Source of the DNA: Lysobacterales bacterium
GTDB taxonomy: Bacteria > Pseudomonadota > Gammaproteobacteria > Xanthomonadales > Wenzhouxiangellaceae
NCBI GenBank assembly: GCA_002722315.1
Contig: PBLG01000010.1
Coordinates: forward strand, 1-64,000
Length of the DNA stretch: 64,000 nt
Direction of reading: 5' to 3'
This document shows positions 44,946 through 53,995 of the stretch, in pieces. Within the stretch, counting starts at the first letter, position 1, and the number at the start of each line of letters is the position of its first letter. The notes under the pieces were generated by a model that was not told the DNA's origin, made no database searches, and worked only from the letters and a program-made list of their open reading frames with translations. A program made the translations under genes and the position numbers.

Positions 44946-47498
44946 TCATCGCGCCGACTCGATCCGACCGATCAGATCGTCGACTGCAACCACCTCCTGA
45001 TGCGCGGGATCGGCATGAACCCCGACGATGATCCTGCGGGCCGACAGGGCGCGTGAATGCGCCTCGCCGCTTCGACCCCGCTTGAGCGCGAGCTCGGCCT
45101 GGCCGGTTAGGATGTCGGCCACGTGCCGATGGTTTTCGCCAAGCTCTCGCCGGCACATTTCCAGCGCTTGCGCGTAAAGCGCCTCAGCTGTCGCGTATTC
45201 GCCGAGATCGGAATGGACGCCGGCCAGATTGGACAGCACCAGCGCGATGTCATGGTGGGATTCTCCATAGGCGGCGCGATAGTTCGACAGGGCCTGCTCC
45301 AACAGCGCACGCGCTTCCTCGAACCTCCCCTGCTTGCGCAACGTGGCGGCCAATGCATTCAGGCTGACGCCGACCGACGGATGATCCGGCCCCATTCGCG
45401 ACTGGCGCAACGCCAGCGCCTCGCGGTGATACTGCTCGGCATGCGTCCAGCGGTTCCGGTTGCTGTTGAGCCAGCCGAGCTGGTAGATCACGCTGGCCAC
45501 CGCCGGGTGGCCTGTCTCGAATGCCTGCCTGCGCTGCGCCAGCGCTTCGAGATACATGGCCTCGGCCCGTTCGTAGTCACCCATCTGGGTCAGCAGGGTC
45601 GCCAGGTTGGTCAGCGAAAAAGTCGTATCCGGATGGCTGTCGCCCAGCACGCGCCGACGGATCTCAAGCGCCGTCGTATAGTGCTCTACCGCCTCTTCCC
45701 TTCGATCAAGCCCGGCCAGCGCCAGCGCGAGGTTGTTGTGCGCAGAAGCGAGATCTGCAGTTTCGGGCAATGACTCGCGGCGAAGCTCGAGTACGCGCCG
45801 GAAGCGCCGTTCGGCGGCCTCGAAACGCCCCAGGGAATACAGAGAGAGCCCGATGTTGTCCAGCGCCTCGGCCACGGTAGCCGGATCTTCTGGATCACTG
45901 AGCGACAGCGCATTCTCGTGCGCATCCAGCGCCTCGCGGTAGCGACCCAGCGAGCCCAGCGTGCCACCGAGCAAGGTCCAGGCAGCTGCGCGCTCGGCGT
46001 CGGGCACGCCCGGCGTGCGCTGCAGAATATCGAGCGCGCGGGACGCCATTTCGCGTGCGCTTTCGTACTCGGCAAGCGACCGATTCACCCGGGCCAGCGC
46101 GTGGAACATCTCGGCCTGGACCAGCGGCGCTTCACGCAGCGTCTCGACCTGCTCCACGCCCTGCCGCACGAGGTCGCGCGCGCTCAGGTCTCGCCCCGGG
46201 TGGCGGTAAGGATCGGCCTGGTCGAACAGGCTGACCAGGAATTCGCTGACCCGCTCGGTCTTGTCCGCCTCCAGTCGCGCCAGGTCGCGCTGGGCCTCTG
46301 CGCGGTCACGCTCCATCCCGGCGATACGCGCCTGCCATCCGGTGCCGACCAGCCCGATCATCAGCAACAGCATGGCTACGCCGCCCAGGCCCACGCCGAC
46401 AGGGTTGCGCTGCACGAACCGCTGTAGCAGGTAGCTCCGGCTGGGTGGCCGCGCCGCCACCGGTTGCAGTTCCCGATACCTTTCGACATCCTTGACCAGC
46501 GCCGAGACGCCGGCATATCGGTCGGCCGGATCCGGCGCGCAGGCCCTGGCGATGATCGCCGCGAGGTCAAGCGATCTTGAATATCGACCCGAGAGCGTCC
46601 CGGACCAATCCGTGTCCGGGTTCCCGACTTCGCCGGTGAGCATCCAGTAAAGCAATACCCCGAGCGCGTAGACATCCGACTGGGTGGAAGCCGGCTCGCC
46701 GGCGATCTGCTCCGGCGCGGAAAATGCCGGCGTCAAGGCATGAAAGCCGGTTTCGTCCACGTCTTCCTCGGCCAGCAGCCGGGCCACGCCGAAATCCAGC
46801 AGTCGTACACGACCCTCCGGCGTGACCCGGATATTGGCCGGCTTGATGTCGCCGTGCACCACGCGCCGCTGGTGGGCATGACCGACGGCGTCGGCCACCT
46901 GCGCGAACGCGTCGAGGCAGCGACCGGTATCGTGCCGGGCCACCCCGGCGCAATCGGTCAGGTCTTCGCCGGGCACCCAGTCCATGACCAGGTAGGTCTG
47001 TCCGTCCTCGGTTTCCCCGCCGTCCAGGATACGCGCGATGTTGGGGTGGTCCAGCCGCGCCAGCAACTGCCGCTCCACTTCCAGCCGCTGCTTGAGACGG
47101 GAATCCCTGCGCAGCCGGATGAGCTTTACGGCGGCTTCCATTTCGAAGGCGCCGTCGGCGCGTTCGGCGCGGTAAACCATTCCCATGCCGCCGGAACCGA
47201 CGGGTTCGACCAGCCGCCAGGGCCCGATACGGGTTCCGGCCGGGAGTGCGACGTCGTTCCTGTCGATTTCGGAGAACGCCGCCCGTCCGGCACGCTGAAA
47301 CAGCGTCTCGAGATACTGCGCCGGTTCGGCGCTTGCCTCGACCAGCGCCGAAAGACGCGAATGCAGGCGCGGACAACGCTGCTCGATCCCGGCCAGCAAT
47401 CGTCGGCGCTCGCCGGACTCGCGATCCAGCAGGTCGTCCAGCAGCGTGTCCAGAAGCCGGCGCCGGGCCGGTGTCAGGCGGGCGTGAAGTTTCGACAT
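44946..47498 (-). CDS. membrane Ser/Thr protein kinase with TPR repeats
   Basis: An 850-residue Hanks-type kinase. Residues 92-345 are the kinase: P-loop GSGGMG (101-106), Lys125 in AVKLIRL, HGDIKPAN (215-222; His-Gly-Asp in place of HRD, so a non-RD kinase), DFGVAR (235-240) and SAPEQ. One membrane segment follows at about 368-388, then a coiled coil and about ten TPR repeats (for example YRRVLELRRESLPETADLASAHNNLALALA) to the end, presumably periplasmic. Similar kinase-TPR proteins sense unknown signals. N-terminal residues 1-80 are helical. It is divergent from the DUF3300 gene. Confidence 0.9.
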   Translation of the reverse strand: MSKLHARLTPARRRLLDTLLDDLLDRESGERRRLLAGIEQRCPRLHSRLSALVEASAEPAQYLETLFQRAGRAAFSEIDRNDVALPAGTRIGPWRLVEPVGSGGMGMVYRAERADGAFEMEAAVKLIRLRRDSRLKQRLEVERQLLARLDHPNIARILDGGETEDGQTYLVMDWVPGEDLTDCAGVARHDTGRCLDAFAQVADAVGHAHQRRVVHGDIKPANIRVTPEGRVRLLDFGVARLLAEEDVDETGFHALTPAFSAPEQIAGEPASTQSDVYALGVLLYWMLTGEVGNPDTDWSGTLSGRYSRSLDLAAIIARACAPDPADRYAGVSALVKDVERYRELQPVAARPPSRSYLLQRFVQRNPVGVGLGGVAMLLLMIGLVGTGWQARIAGMERDRAEAQRDLARLEADKTERVSEFLVSLFDQADPYRHPGRDLSARDLVRQGVEQVETLREAPLVQAEMFHALARVNRSLAEYESAREMASRALDILQRTPGVPDAERAAAWTLLGGTLGSLGRYREALDAHENALSLSDPEDPATVAEALDNIGLSLYSLGRFEAAERRFRRVLELRRESLPETADLASAHNNLALALAGLDRREEAVEHYTTALEIRRRVLGDSHPDTTFSLTNLATLLTQMGDYERAEAMYLEALAQRRQAFETGHPAVASVIYQLGWLNSNRNRWTHAEQYHREALALRQSRMGPDHPSVGVSLNALAATLRKQGRFEEARALLEQALSNYRAAYGESHHDIALVLSNLAGVHSDLGEYATAEALYAQALEMCRRELGENHRHVADILTGQAELALKRGRSGEAHSRALSARRIIVGVHADPAHQEVVAVDDLIGRIESAR

Positions 47499-47610
47499 TC
47501 GCGCATTATCTCATCACTCCCTCAGGCGAATTCCCGTTCAGCGGGGCTTCAGGCTCGTTTTCGTATAACGGTTCCACAAAGGCCGCTGCGGCCGCGACAA
47601 GGATACCGAC

Positions 47611-49371
47611 ATGACAACCGCCAACTCACGTATCGCCTTCATCCTGGCCGGTTTCCTGGTCCTGGGCCTGGGGCTGTCAGGCGAGCCCGCTTCGGCCGAA
47701 GCGCCGGACGGTTTCAGCCAGCCGGAGCTCGACCAGATGCTGGCGCCGATCGCGCTGTACCCGGACACCGTGCTGTCACACGTGCTGATCGCCGCCACCT
47801 ACCCGCTGGAAGTGGTCCAGGCCGCGCGCTGGTCGCGGGCCAACCCCGGGTATGCCGGCGAGTACGCGGTGGAGGCGGTCGAGCACATGCCCTGGGACCC
47901 CAGCGTGATGGCCTTGGTGGCGTTTCCCGAACTGCTTGCGAGGATGGACGCCGACCTTGTATGGACCCAGCGACTGGGCGATGCCTTCCTGGTGCAGGAA
48001 TACCAGGTGCTCGACACCATCCAGTACCTGCGCGACGAGGCCTACGCCGCTGGCCACCTGCGCAGCAACGAGTACGTGCGCGTGGTGCGCGAGCCAACCT
48101 ATATCTACATCGAGCCGGCCGTGACCCGCGTGGTCTACGTGCCCTACTACGACCCGCGCGTGGTCTACGGCGCCTGGCGCTGGTCGGCCTATCCGCCGAT
48201 CTACTGGAATCAACCGCACGGATATCGTCATCGCTCGGGTTACAGTTTTTACTGGAGCAGCGGCCACCACGTGCAGTCCGCGTTCTTCTTCAGCGCCTTT
48301 CACTGGTCCAGCCACAGGGTCGTGGTGCACGACTATCACCGCTACGGACATCGAGACCGCGGCAAGCATGCCTATGCCGTCCACAGGTTCTCGTCCGGTC
48401 GCGACGTGGCGCAATACAGCAATTCGCGCCACTGGAAGCACGAGCCCGAGCATCGCCGCGGCGTCGCCTACAGCCGGGGCATCGACGAGCGTCACGCAAT
48501 CAAGACGTCCGACCGCTCGAACCGCTACAGCGACGACCGTCGCGATCTGCTGAGGCAACGCTCGCGCACGGCTGATCTCACGACCGAACGCTCGATCGCA
48601 CGATCGACCGCTTCGGACTCGAGAAGCCGGCAGGTTTCCAATTCTGCTGCTCGAAGCCGCAACGAGATCCAGCGCGGCAGCAGTTCCAGTCGCGACAAGG
48701 ATCGCCGCCAAACGGCTGCAACCAGCCGACGCAGCGCCGTCGCCTCGACCCCGGAGTCGTCCAGCCAGCGCTCGAGCCGACCGGACACGCGCCGCGCAGC
48801 CCCGGATCGGACATCCATCCGCCGGGAACTGGCGCAGGGCCGCTCGTCGGTCGGTCGACCCGCCCCGCGAACGGAATCGCGCGACAACAGCCCGAACAGG
48901 GCTCGCGCTACGGCACCCGACCGGACCTCCGCGAGAAAGGCACTGACGCAGGGCCGCACCTCACCCGACCGCCAGACCCGCACGAGTTCGCGTGAAAGCA
49001 GCTCGAACCGCGCTCGCGCCGGACAGTTGCAGTCTTCGACCAGGCAATCGCCGTCCGGCTCGGCAATGCGCTCGTCGTCAGGCGCGACGCCGCAATCGTC
49101 ATCCCGCTCGCGACCCGCGGCAGCCAGTCGAGCGCCCCAGGCCCGTTCGCGTCCGTCTTCGGATTCGGCCAGCTCCCGCGCCCGCGGGAACCGCCAGGCG
49201 ATTTCACGCGCATCGTCGCGGGGCACTGCCGGCCGAACCCCTCAGGCCAGTACGCCGTCGCGCGCGGTCCGCGCCGAGGCACCGAAGCGCACCCGCTCCG
49301 GCGGCCAGACCGGCCGGGCGGAACTCCTGCGTTCCCGGGATCGAAGTCGGGATGGAGACCGCGGACAGTAG
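47611..49371 (+). CDS. DUF3300 exported protein with Arg/Ser-rich tail
   Basis: A 586-residue protein with signal peptide (cleavage near SAEAPDG) and a DUF3300 domain at about 35-200 (LAPIALYPDTVLSHVLIAATYPLEVVQAARWSR, then VYVPYYDPRVVYGAW). The middle (210-300) is rich in His, Tyr and Trp. From about 310 to the end it is low complexity, dominated by Arg, Ser and Thr, with two tandem segments of the form APDRTSxRxxLxQGRxS...NRARA (48800-49020). The tail is highly basic and probably disordered. Function unknown. Confidence 0.85.
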   Translation: MTTANSRIAFILAGFLVLGLGLSGEPASAEAPDGFSQPELDQMLAPIALYPDTVLSHVLIAATYPLEVVQAARWSRANPGYAGEYAVEAVEHMPWDPSVMALVAFPELLARMDADLVWTQRLGDAFLVQEYQVLDTIQYLRDEAYAAGHLRSNEYVRVVREPTYIYIEPAVTRVVYVPYYDPRVVYGAWRWSAYPPIYWNQPHGYRHRSGYSFYWSSGHHVQSAFFFSAFHWSSHRVVVHDYHRYGHRDRGKHAYAVHRFSSGRDVAQYSNSRHWKHEPEHRRGVAYSRGIDERHAIKTSDRSNRYSDDRRDLLRQRSRTADLTTERSIARSTASDSRSRQVSNSAARSRNEIQRGSSSSRDKDRRQTAATSRRSAVASTPESSSQRSSRPDTRRAAPDRTSIRRELAQGRSSVGRPAPRTESRDNSPNRARATAPDRTSARKALTQGRTSPDRQTRTSSRESSSNRARAGQLQSSTRQSPSGSAMRSSSGATPQSSSRSRPAAASRAPQARSRPSSDSASSRARGNRQAISRASSRGTAGRTPQASTPSRAVRAEAPKRTRSGGQTGRAELLRSRDRSRDGDRGQ

Positions 49372-49469
49372 TCGTCCCAATCGTCGTAGCAATCGGCGGG
49401 GGTGACAGTCGCGGGTCACGGTTTGGCAATCGGGTTAACATTGCCCGATTCCCCCACGGCAGATGAACC

Positions 49470-50249
49470 ATGGCCCTGGTCAACGTCGAAGCGCGCGAGC
49501 ACGTACTGCTCATCGGGCTGAACCGCCCGGAAAAGATGAACGCGATGAACCGCGAGATGTATCACGCCATTGCGGCCGCGTACGGGCGCCTGGCGCGTGA
49601 ACACGAGCTTCGAGCGGGACTGGTCTACGCCGAGGGCGAGCATTTCACCTCGGGGCTTCAGCTCGACGACTGGGCCGAAACCTTCGCCAACGGCAAGGGG
49701 ATGGAACTGGGCGAGGGCGAGATCGATCCGTTCTTCGTCGTCGGTGAGCCCTTGAACAAGCCCGTCGTCTTCGCGACCCAGGGGATCTGCTTTACCTGCG
49801 GCGTCGAGATGATGCTCAATGCCGATATCCGGGTGGCCGCATCCAATACCCGCTATGCCCAGCTGGAGGTCAAGCGCGGCATCTTTCCTTGCGGCGGCGC
49901 GACCTTCCGACTCCCGGAAGAGATCGGCTGGGCCAACGCCCAGAGATACCTGCTCACCGGCGATGAATGGAGCGCGCAGCAAGCGTTTGACTGGGGCCTG
50001 GTGCAGGAACTGGTCGAACCCGGTGAGCAATTCGACAGCGCCTGGCAGATTGCGCAGAAGGTCGCGCGTGCCGCGCCGCTGGGGGTCCAGGGGAGTCTTG
50101 CATCATCCCGCCTGGCTCGACTCGAGGGCCACGCCGCGGCCAGGCGGGCATTGTTCACGTCGCTGGAACCGGTCATGGCCAGCGAGGATGTGAAGGAAGG
50201 GATTCGTTCGTTCCTGGAGCGGCGCGAGGCCGTGTTCAAGGGGGAGTAG
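49470..50249 (+). CDS. enoyl-CoA hydratase/isomerase family protein
   Basis: A 259-residue crotonase-fold protein: LNRPEKMNAMNREMY early, the oxyanion-hole segment EHFTSGLQLDDW, and FTCGVEMMLNADIRVAASNTRY with the second Glu region EVKRGIFPCGG. It is most like acyl-CoA hydratase paralogues that lie outside the fad operon. The substrate is unknown. Confidence 0.88.
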   Translation: MALVNVEAREHVLLIGLNRPEKMNAMNREMYHAIAAAYGRLAREHELRAGLVYAEGEHFTSGLQLDDWAETFANGKGMELGEGEIDPFFVVGEPLNKPVVFATQGICFTCGVEMMLNADIRVAASNTRYAQLEVKRGIFPCGGATFRLPEEIGWANAQRYLLTGDEWSAQQAFDWGLVQELVEPGEQFDSAWQIAQKVARAAPLGVQGSLASSRLARLEGHAAARRALFTSLEPVMASEDVKEGIRSFLERREAVFKGE

Positions 50250-50254
50250 ACCCC

Positions 50255-50274
50255 TGTTGGTTGTTGGTTGTTGG
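50255..50274. repeat. heptanucleotide repeat upstream of the creatininase-family gene
   Basis: TGTTGGTTGTTGGTTGTTGG, about three units of the same TTGTTGG heptamer found upstream of fabD at 22241-22270. It ends 17 bases before the next ATG. Confidence 0.8.
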
Positions 50275-50291
50275 AGCGAGGGAGAGAGTCG

Positions 50292-51026
50292 ATGAAACTG
50301 CAGTTGGCGACGTGGCCGGAGGTCGAGGCCTATCTGAAGACAAGCGACGCGGTCGTGGTTCCGATCGGGTCGACCGAGCAGCACGGACCCACCGGGCTGA
50401 TCGGCACCGACGCGATCTGCCCGGAGGTGATCGCCGCCGGCATGGCGGAGCGGAATGTGCTGGTCGCGCCGACGCTGAGCATCGGCATGGCGCAGCATCA
50501 CCTGGCCTTCCCGGGCTCGATCACGCTCAGGCCGAGCACCTTGATGGCGGTCATTCGCGACGTCGTCGGCTCGCTCGCCAACCACGGCTTTCGCCGCTTC
50601 ATGTTTCTCAACGGTCACGGCGGCAACATCGCTACCGTGCACTCGGCATTCGCCGAGATCCATTGCGAGTCCAGCATGGCCGGGCGCGCATCGGAACTGC
50701 ACCTGGAGCTGTTCAACTGGTTCACGGGCCCCCGCATCAAGAAGCTCTCGGCCGAGTTGTTCGGCGACGCCGAAGGCTCGCACGCCACCCCTTCGGAGAT
50801 TTCGCTGACCTGGCACGCCTATCCCGACCGCGCGACCGATACCGTACTCGACCCGAAACGGGCGCCGGACGGCGATTTTCGAGACGCCATCGACTATCGC
50901 AACACCTTCCCCGACGGCCGAATCGGCTCCGAACCGGACCTTGCAAGCGTGGCACACGGAGAACGTCTTTACACGGCGGGCCTGGAAGATGCCATGGAGG
51001 CGCTCGACCGGCTTCGCAATAAATGA
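50292..51026 (+). CDS. creatininase family amidohydrolase
   Basis: A 244-residue metal-dependent hydrolase. VVPIGSTEQHGPTGLIGTDAI carries the metal ligands Glu, His and Asp, though the second His of the usual HGPHLP is Thr here. HHLAFPGSITL and FLNGHGGNIAT complete the active site. The ATG at 50292 follows GGGAGAGAG; the longer frame starts inside the TTGTTGG repeat. Substrate unknown (creatinine, amide or formamide types are possible). Confidence 0.88.
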   Translation: MKLQLATWPEVEAYLKTSDAVVVPIGSTEQHGPTGLIGTDAICPEVIAAGMAERNVLVAPTLSIGMAQHHLAFPGSITLRPSTLMAVIRDVVGSLANHGFRRFMFLNGHGGNIATVHSAFAEIHCESSMAGRASELHLELFNWFTGPRIKKLSAELFGDAEGSHATPSEISLTWHAYPDRATDTVLDPKRAPDGDFRDAIDYRNTFPDGRIGSEPDLASVAHGERLYTAGLEDAMEALDRLRNK

Positions 51027-51114
51027 AACGCCGGCTCGCTCATGAAAGCTTGCCGGGAAACGAGCGGTCCGATATCCGTACTCGACCGCCAGGACTCGAA
51101 CAGGACTGATCGAC

Positions 51115-51990
51115 ATGACCGAATCCACCTACACGCCGCCGAAAGTCTGGGAATGGGAACCGGGCAACGGCGGCAAATTCGCCAACATCAACCGCCCGAC
51201 CGCCGGACCGACGCACGAGAAGAAGCTGCCGGTCGGCAAGCACCCGCACCAGCTCTACTCTCTGGCCACGCCCAACGGGGTGAAGGTAACGGTGATGTTC
51301 GAGGAGCTGCTGGCGCGTGGACTGTCGGACGCCGAGTACGACGCCTGGCTGATCGACATCGGCGAGGGCGACCAGTTCGGATCGGGCTTCGTCGAGGTGA
51401 ACCCGAATTCCAAGATTCCGGCCATGGTGGACCACGCCACCGAACCCGTCACCCGGCTGTTCGAATCCGGTTCGATACTGCTCTACCTGGCCGAAAAGTT
51501 CGGTGTCTTTCTGCCCAAAGGCCACCAGGCCCGCACCGAGTGCCTGAACTGGCTGTTCTGGCAGATGGGCAGCGCGCCGTACCTGGGCGGAGGCTTCGGC
51601 CATTTTTACGCCTATGCGCCGGAGCCGATCAAGTACTGCGTCGATCGCTTCACGATGGAAGTCAAGCGCCAGCTCGACGTGCTGGACCGGCACCTGGCCG
51701 ACCACGAGTACATGGCCGGCGACGACTACACCATCGCCGACATGGCGATCTGGGCCTGGTACGGCCAGCTTGCGCTGGGGCGTTTGTACGACGCCGCGGA
51801 GTTCCTGCAGGTCGACACCTACGAAAACGTCCAGCGATGGAGCAGGACGATAGACGCCCGTCCGGCGGTTCTGCGCGGCCGCATGGTCAACCGTCCGTTC
51901 GGCGACCCGGCGATGCAGTTGCGGGAGCGTCACGACGCCAGCGACTTCGAGTTGCGCACTCAGGACAAGATCGGCGAATCGGATGATTGA
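51115..51990 (+). CDS. yghU: glutathione-dependent disulfide-bond oxidoreductase (YghU type)
   Basis: A 291-residue Nu-class glutathione transferase homologue. The long N-terminal extension (WEWEPGNGGKFANINRPTAGPTHEKKLPVGKHP) and the GST domain with FGSGFVEVNPNSKIPAMVD and ESGSILLYLAEKFG are characteristic. It reduces disulfides using two glutathiones. It overlaps the next gene by eight bases. Confidence 0.92.
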   Translation: MTESTYTPPKVWEWEPGNGGKFANINRPTAGPTHEKKLPVGKHPHQLYSLATPNGVKVTVMFEELLARGLSDAEYDAWLIDIGEGDQFGSGFVEVNPNSKIPAMVDHATEPVTRLFESGSILLYLAEKFGVFLPKGHQARTECLNWLFWQMGSAPYLGGGFGHFYAYAPEPIKYCVDRFTMEVKRQLDVLDRHLADHEYMAGDDYTIADMAIWAWYGQLALGRLYDAAEFLQVDTYENVQRWSRTIDARPAVLRGRMVNRPFGDPAMQLRERHDASDFELRTQDKIGESDD

Positions 51991-53206
51991 TTCGAATCCA
52001 GGTGAAGATCGCATTCCGAGGGCGGCGCGTTGCATGGCGCTGGCAACGGCCTTGACCGTCTTGCCGGCATTGCTTTCGCAGGCAGTCGGAAAATCGGTCG
52101 GCGATGAGTCGGCGGTCCCCGATCCGATCAGCGCCCTGTTCACGCGCCTCCCCGAAAACCTCGACGGCTGGCAACCCGAAGGGATGGACGGCGCGATCGC
52201 GATTCAGATGCTGCCGGCGGTCGGGCGCGAAGACCTGGCATCCAGGTTCGGACGTCCACGCGGACGGCCCTGCCCGACGCTGCCGGGCGATCCGATCCCG
52301 TCGCTTGCCGATGCAGCACGCGAGGCACAGGTCGTCATCGTCAGCGAGGCGCACGACCAGCCGCTGCACCGACAGGTGATCGGCGAACTCGGGCTGGCGC
52401 TGGCCGACGAATTCGACTGGTTCGCCGCCGAGACTTTCGTGCATGAAGCGGTGGCCGATCGAAAGGCCGGTCGTATCCCGATGGCGTTGGGGTCGTATTC
52501 CGACGAGCCGATGTTCGGCCGTGAACTGCGGGCGCTGGATGCGGCCGGGTACCACTTTGTCGCATACGAGATTCTTCCGCACCAGAGCGCGCCGGAAGAT
52601 GCCAATACCGCCGAACAGGTCATCGCGCGCGAGGAGGCCCAGGCGGAAAACCTCATCGCCGGCGTACTGGATGAGCATCCGGACGCCCGTATCCTCGTGC
52701 ACGTCGGATACTCGCACGCGCTCGAAGCGCCGGTAAACAACTTCGAGCGCGAAATCGAATGGTTTGCCGCAAGATTGAAACGCAAGACGGGCATTGATCC
52801 GTTGACGGTTTCGCAGACGCATTGCTCGCTCCCCGACGCAACGGCCGCGAATGCGCTGGACGGGCTGCGGCTCGCCGACGGCACCGCCGCCGTCGAGTCG
52901 GTCGGTGCCATCGACCACTTTCTCGCCCCCCCGCCGCTTCGCTTCGAAAACGGCCGGCCGGCATGGCGGCGGACGATCGGCGATGTCGAGATACCGGTGC
53001 CCGATATCTTCCGGAGCGAACACGACCGCGTCATCATCGAGGCGCACGCACCGGAAGATCCCGACGACGAGGTGCCGGTCGATCGGCTGCTGCTATACCC
53101 CGGCGAGTCGCTGCCGCTGCTGCTTCCACAGGGCCAATGGCGTCTCACCGCGTGGACCGGGGATGGTGCCGTGGCAGCACCCGTCACCATCAATGCAGGC
53201 GACTGA
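51983..53206 (+). CDS. ChaN-like/TraB-fold exported protein, putative
   Basis: A 407-residue protein with an N-terminal hydrophobic stretch (MALATALTVLPALLSQAVG, about 18-36) and a core resembling ChaN/DUF399 or EreA/TraB folds: VIVSEAHDQPLHRQVIGELG, FDWFAAETF, and ILVHVGYSHALE contain the conserved Glu-His and His residues. These are metal or heme-linked families. It starts inside the yghU end (ATG at 51983). Function is not known. Confidence 0.65.
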   Translation: MIDSNPGEDRIPRAARCMALATALTVLPALLSQAVGKSVGDESAVPDPISALFTRLPENLDGWQPEGMDGAIAIQMLPAVGREDLASRFGRPRGRPCPTLPGDPIPSLADAAREAQVVIVSEAHDQPLHRQVIGELGLALADEFDWFAAETFVHEAVADRKAGRIPMALGSYSDEPMFGRELRALDAAGYHFVAYEILPHQSAPEDANTAEQVIAREEAQAENLIAGVLDEHPDARILVHVGYSHALEAPVNNFEREIEWFAARLKRKTGIDPLTVSQTHCSLPDATAANALDGLRLADGTAAVESVGAIDHFLAPPPLRFENGRPAWRRTIGDVEIPVPDIFRSEHDRVIIEAHAPEDPDDEVPVDRLLLYPGESLPLLLPQGQWRLTAWTGDGAVAAPVTINAGD

Positions 53207-53230
53207 AGCCGTGCCGCACCATGGAAGACC

Positions 53231-53785
53231 GTGGCCCGTTCGAAAGTGCTGATCGCGTTCAACAAGCCGTACGGCGTCTTGTGCCAGTTTTCGGGCGAAG
53301 GCGCGACCCTGGCCGACTACATCGACGTCCCGGGAGTCTATCCGGCCGGCCGACTGGACAAGGACTCCGAGGGTCTGCTGCTGCTCACCGATGACGGCGC
53401 GCTGCAGGCGCGAATTTCTTCACCGAAATTCAAGCTGCCCAAGACTTACTGGGCGCTGGTCGAACGCGAGCCGGACGGGATCGCGCTGGACCGCCTGCGC
53501 CGCGGCGTGGAAGTGGACGGCAAGCTGACCCGGCCGGCGAAGGCCCGGCGCATCGACGCGCCCGAAAATCTCTGGCCGCGCGACCCGCCGGTGCGTTACC
53601 GCAAGAACGTCGCCGATGCCTGGCTGGAATTGACCATCAGCGAAGGCCGCAACCGCCAGGTCCGCCGGATGACGGCAGCGGTCGGCCACCCGACGCTGCG
53701 GCTGGTGCGCTGGTCCATCGACGGATTCACGCTGGAAGGCCTGGCGCCGGGCCAATGGCGCCACATGGACGCATCGGAGCTCTAA
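53231..53785 (+). CDS. rluE: 23S rRNA pseudouridine(2457) synthase
   Basis: A 184-residue RsuA/RluB/E/F-type synthase. FNKPYGVLCQF, the catalytic AGRLDKDSEGLLLLT with its Asp, KTYWALV and the binding motif SEGRNRQVRRM are all present. It lacks an S4 domain, as RluE does. The start is GTG at 53231. A REP-type palindrome lies after the stop. Confidence 0.94.
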   Translation: MARSKVLIAFNKPYGVLCQFSGEGATLADYIDVPGVYPAGRLDKDSEGLLLLTDDGALQARISSPKFKLPKTYWALVEREPDGIALDRLRRGVEVDGKLTRPAKARRIDAPENLWPRDPPVRYRKNVADAWLELTISEGRNRQVRRMTAAVGHPTLRLVRWSIDGFTLEGLAPGQWRHMDASEL

Positions 53786-53786
53786 G

Positions 53787-53914
53787 CCCATTGCTGTCGA
53801 CTCAAGTATTGGCAATTCGTAGGAGCCTGCTTGCAGGCGAAGAAAAGCGGGACTCGGTAGCCGTTCGCCTGCAAGCAGGCTCCTACAATACTTGCCTGAC
53901 TCGACAGCATTGGG
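53787..53914. repeat. REP/BIME-like palindromic element
   Basis: Two inverted 23-bp arms (53819-53841 and 53864-53886, starting GTAGGAGCCTGCTTGCAGGC) are perfect complements around a 22-bp spacer, and are framed by further pairs: AAGTATTG/CAATACTT and CCCATTGCTGTCGA/TCGACAGCATTGGG (53787-53800, 53901-53914, 13 of 14 bases). The arm matches the extragenic palindromic (REP) sequences of pseudomonads in outline (GTAGGAGCxxGCTTGCxxGCGA). It lies between rluE and the Nudix gene and may end the upstream transcript. Confidence 0.88.
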
Positions 53915-53995
53915 CCTCGCCGAAAACCGGTGTGGCCGGCGATAAAGAATGACGCATACCGCATACAATCGGGTTTTGCCGGCAAACTGGACAAC

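Noticed and set aside
53930-53995. N-terminal extension of the Nudix protein
   Set aside because: The extra 22 residues lie right after the palindromic element and the ATG at 53996 gives the normal family start.
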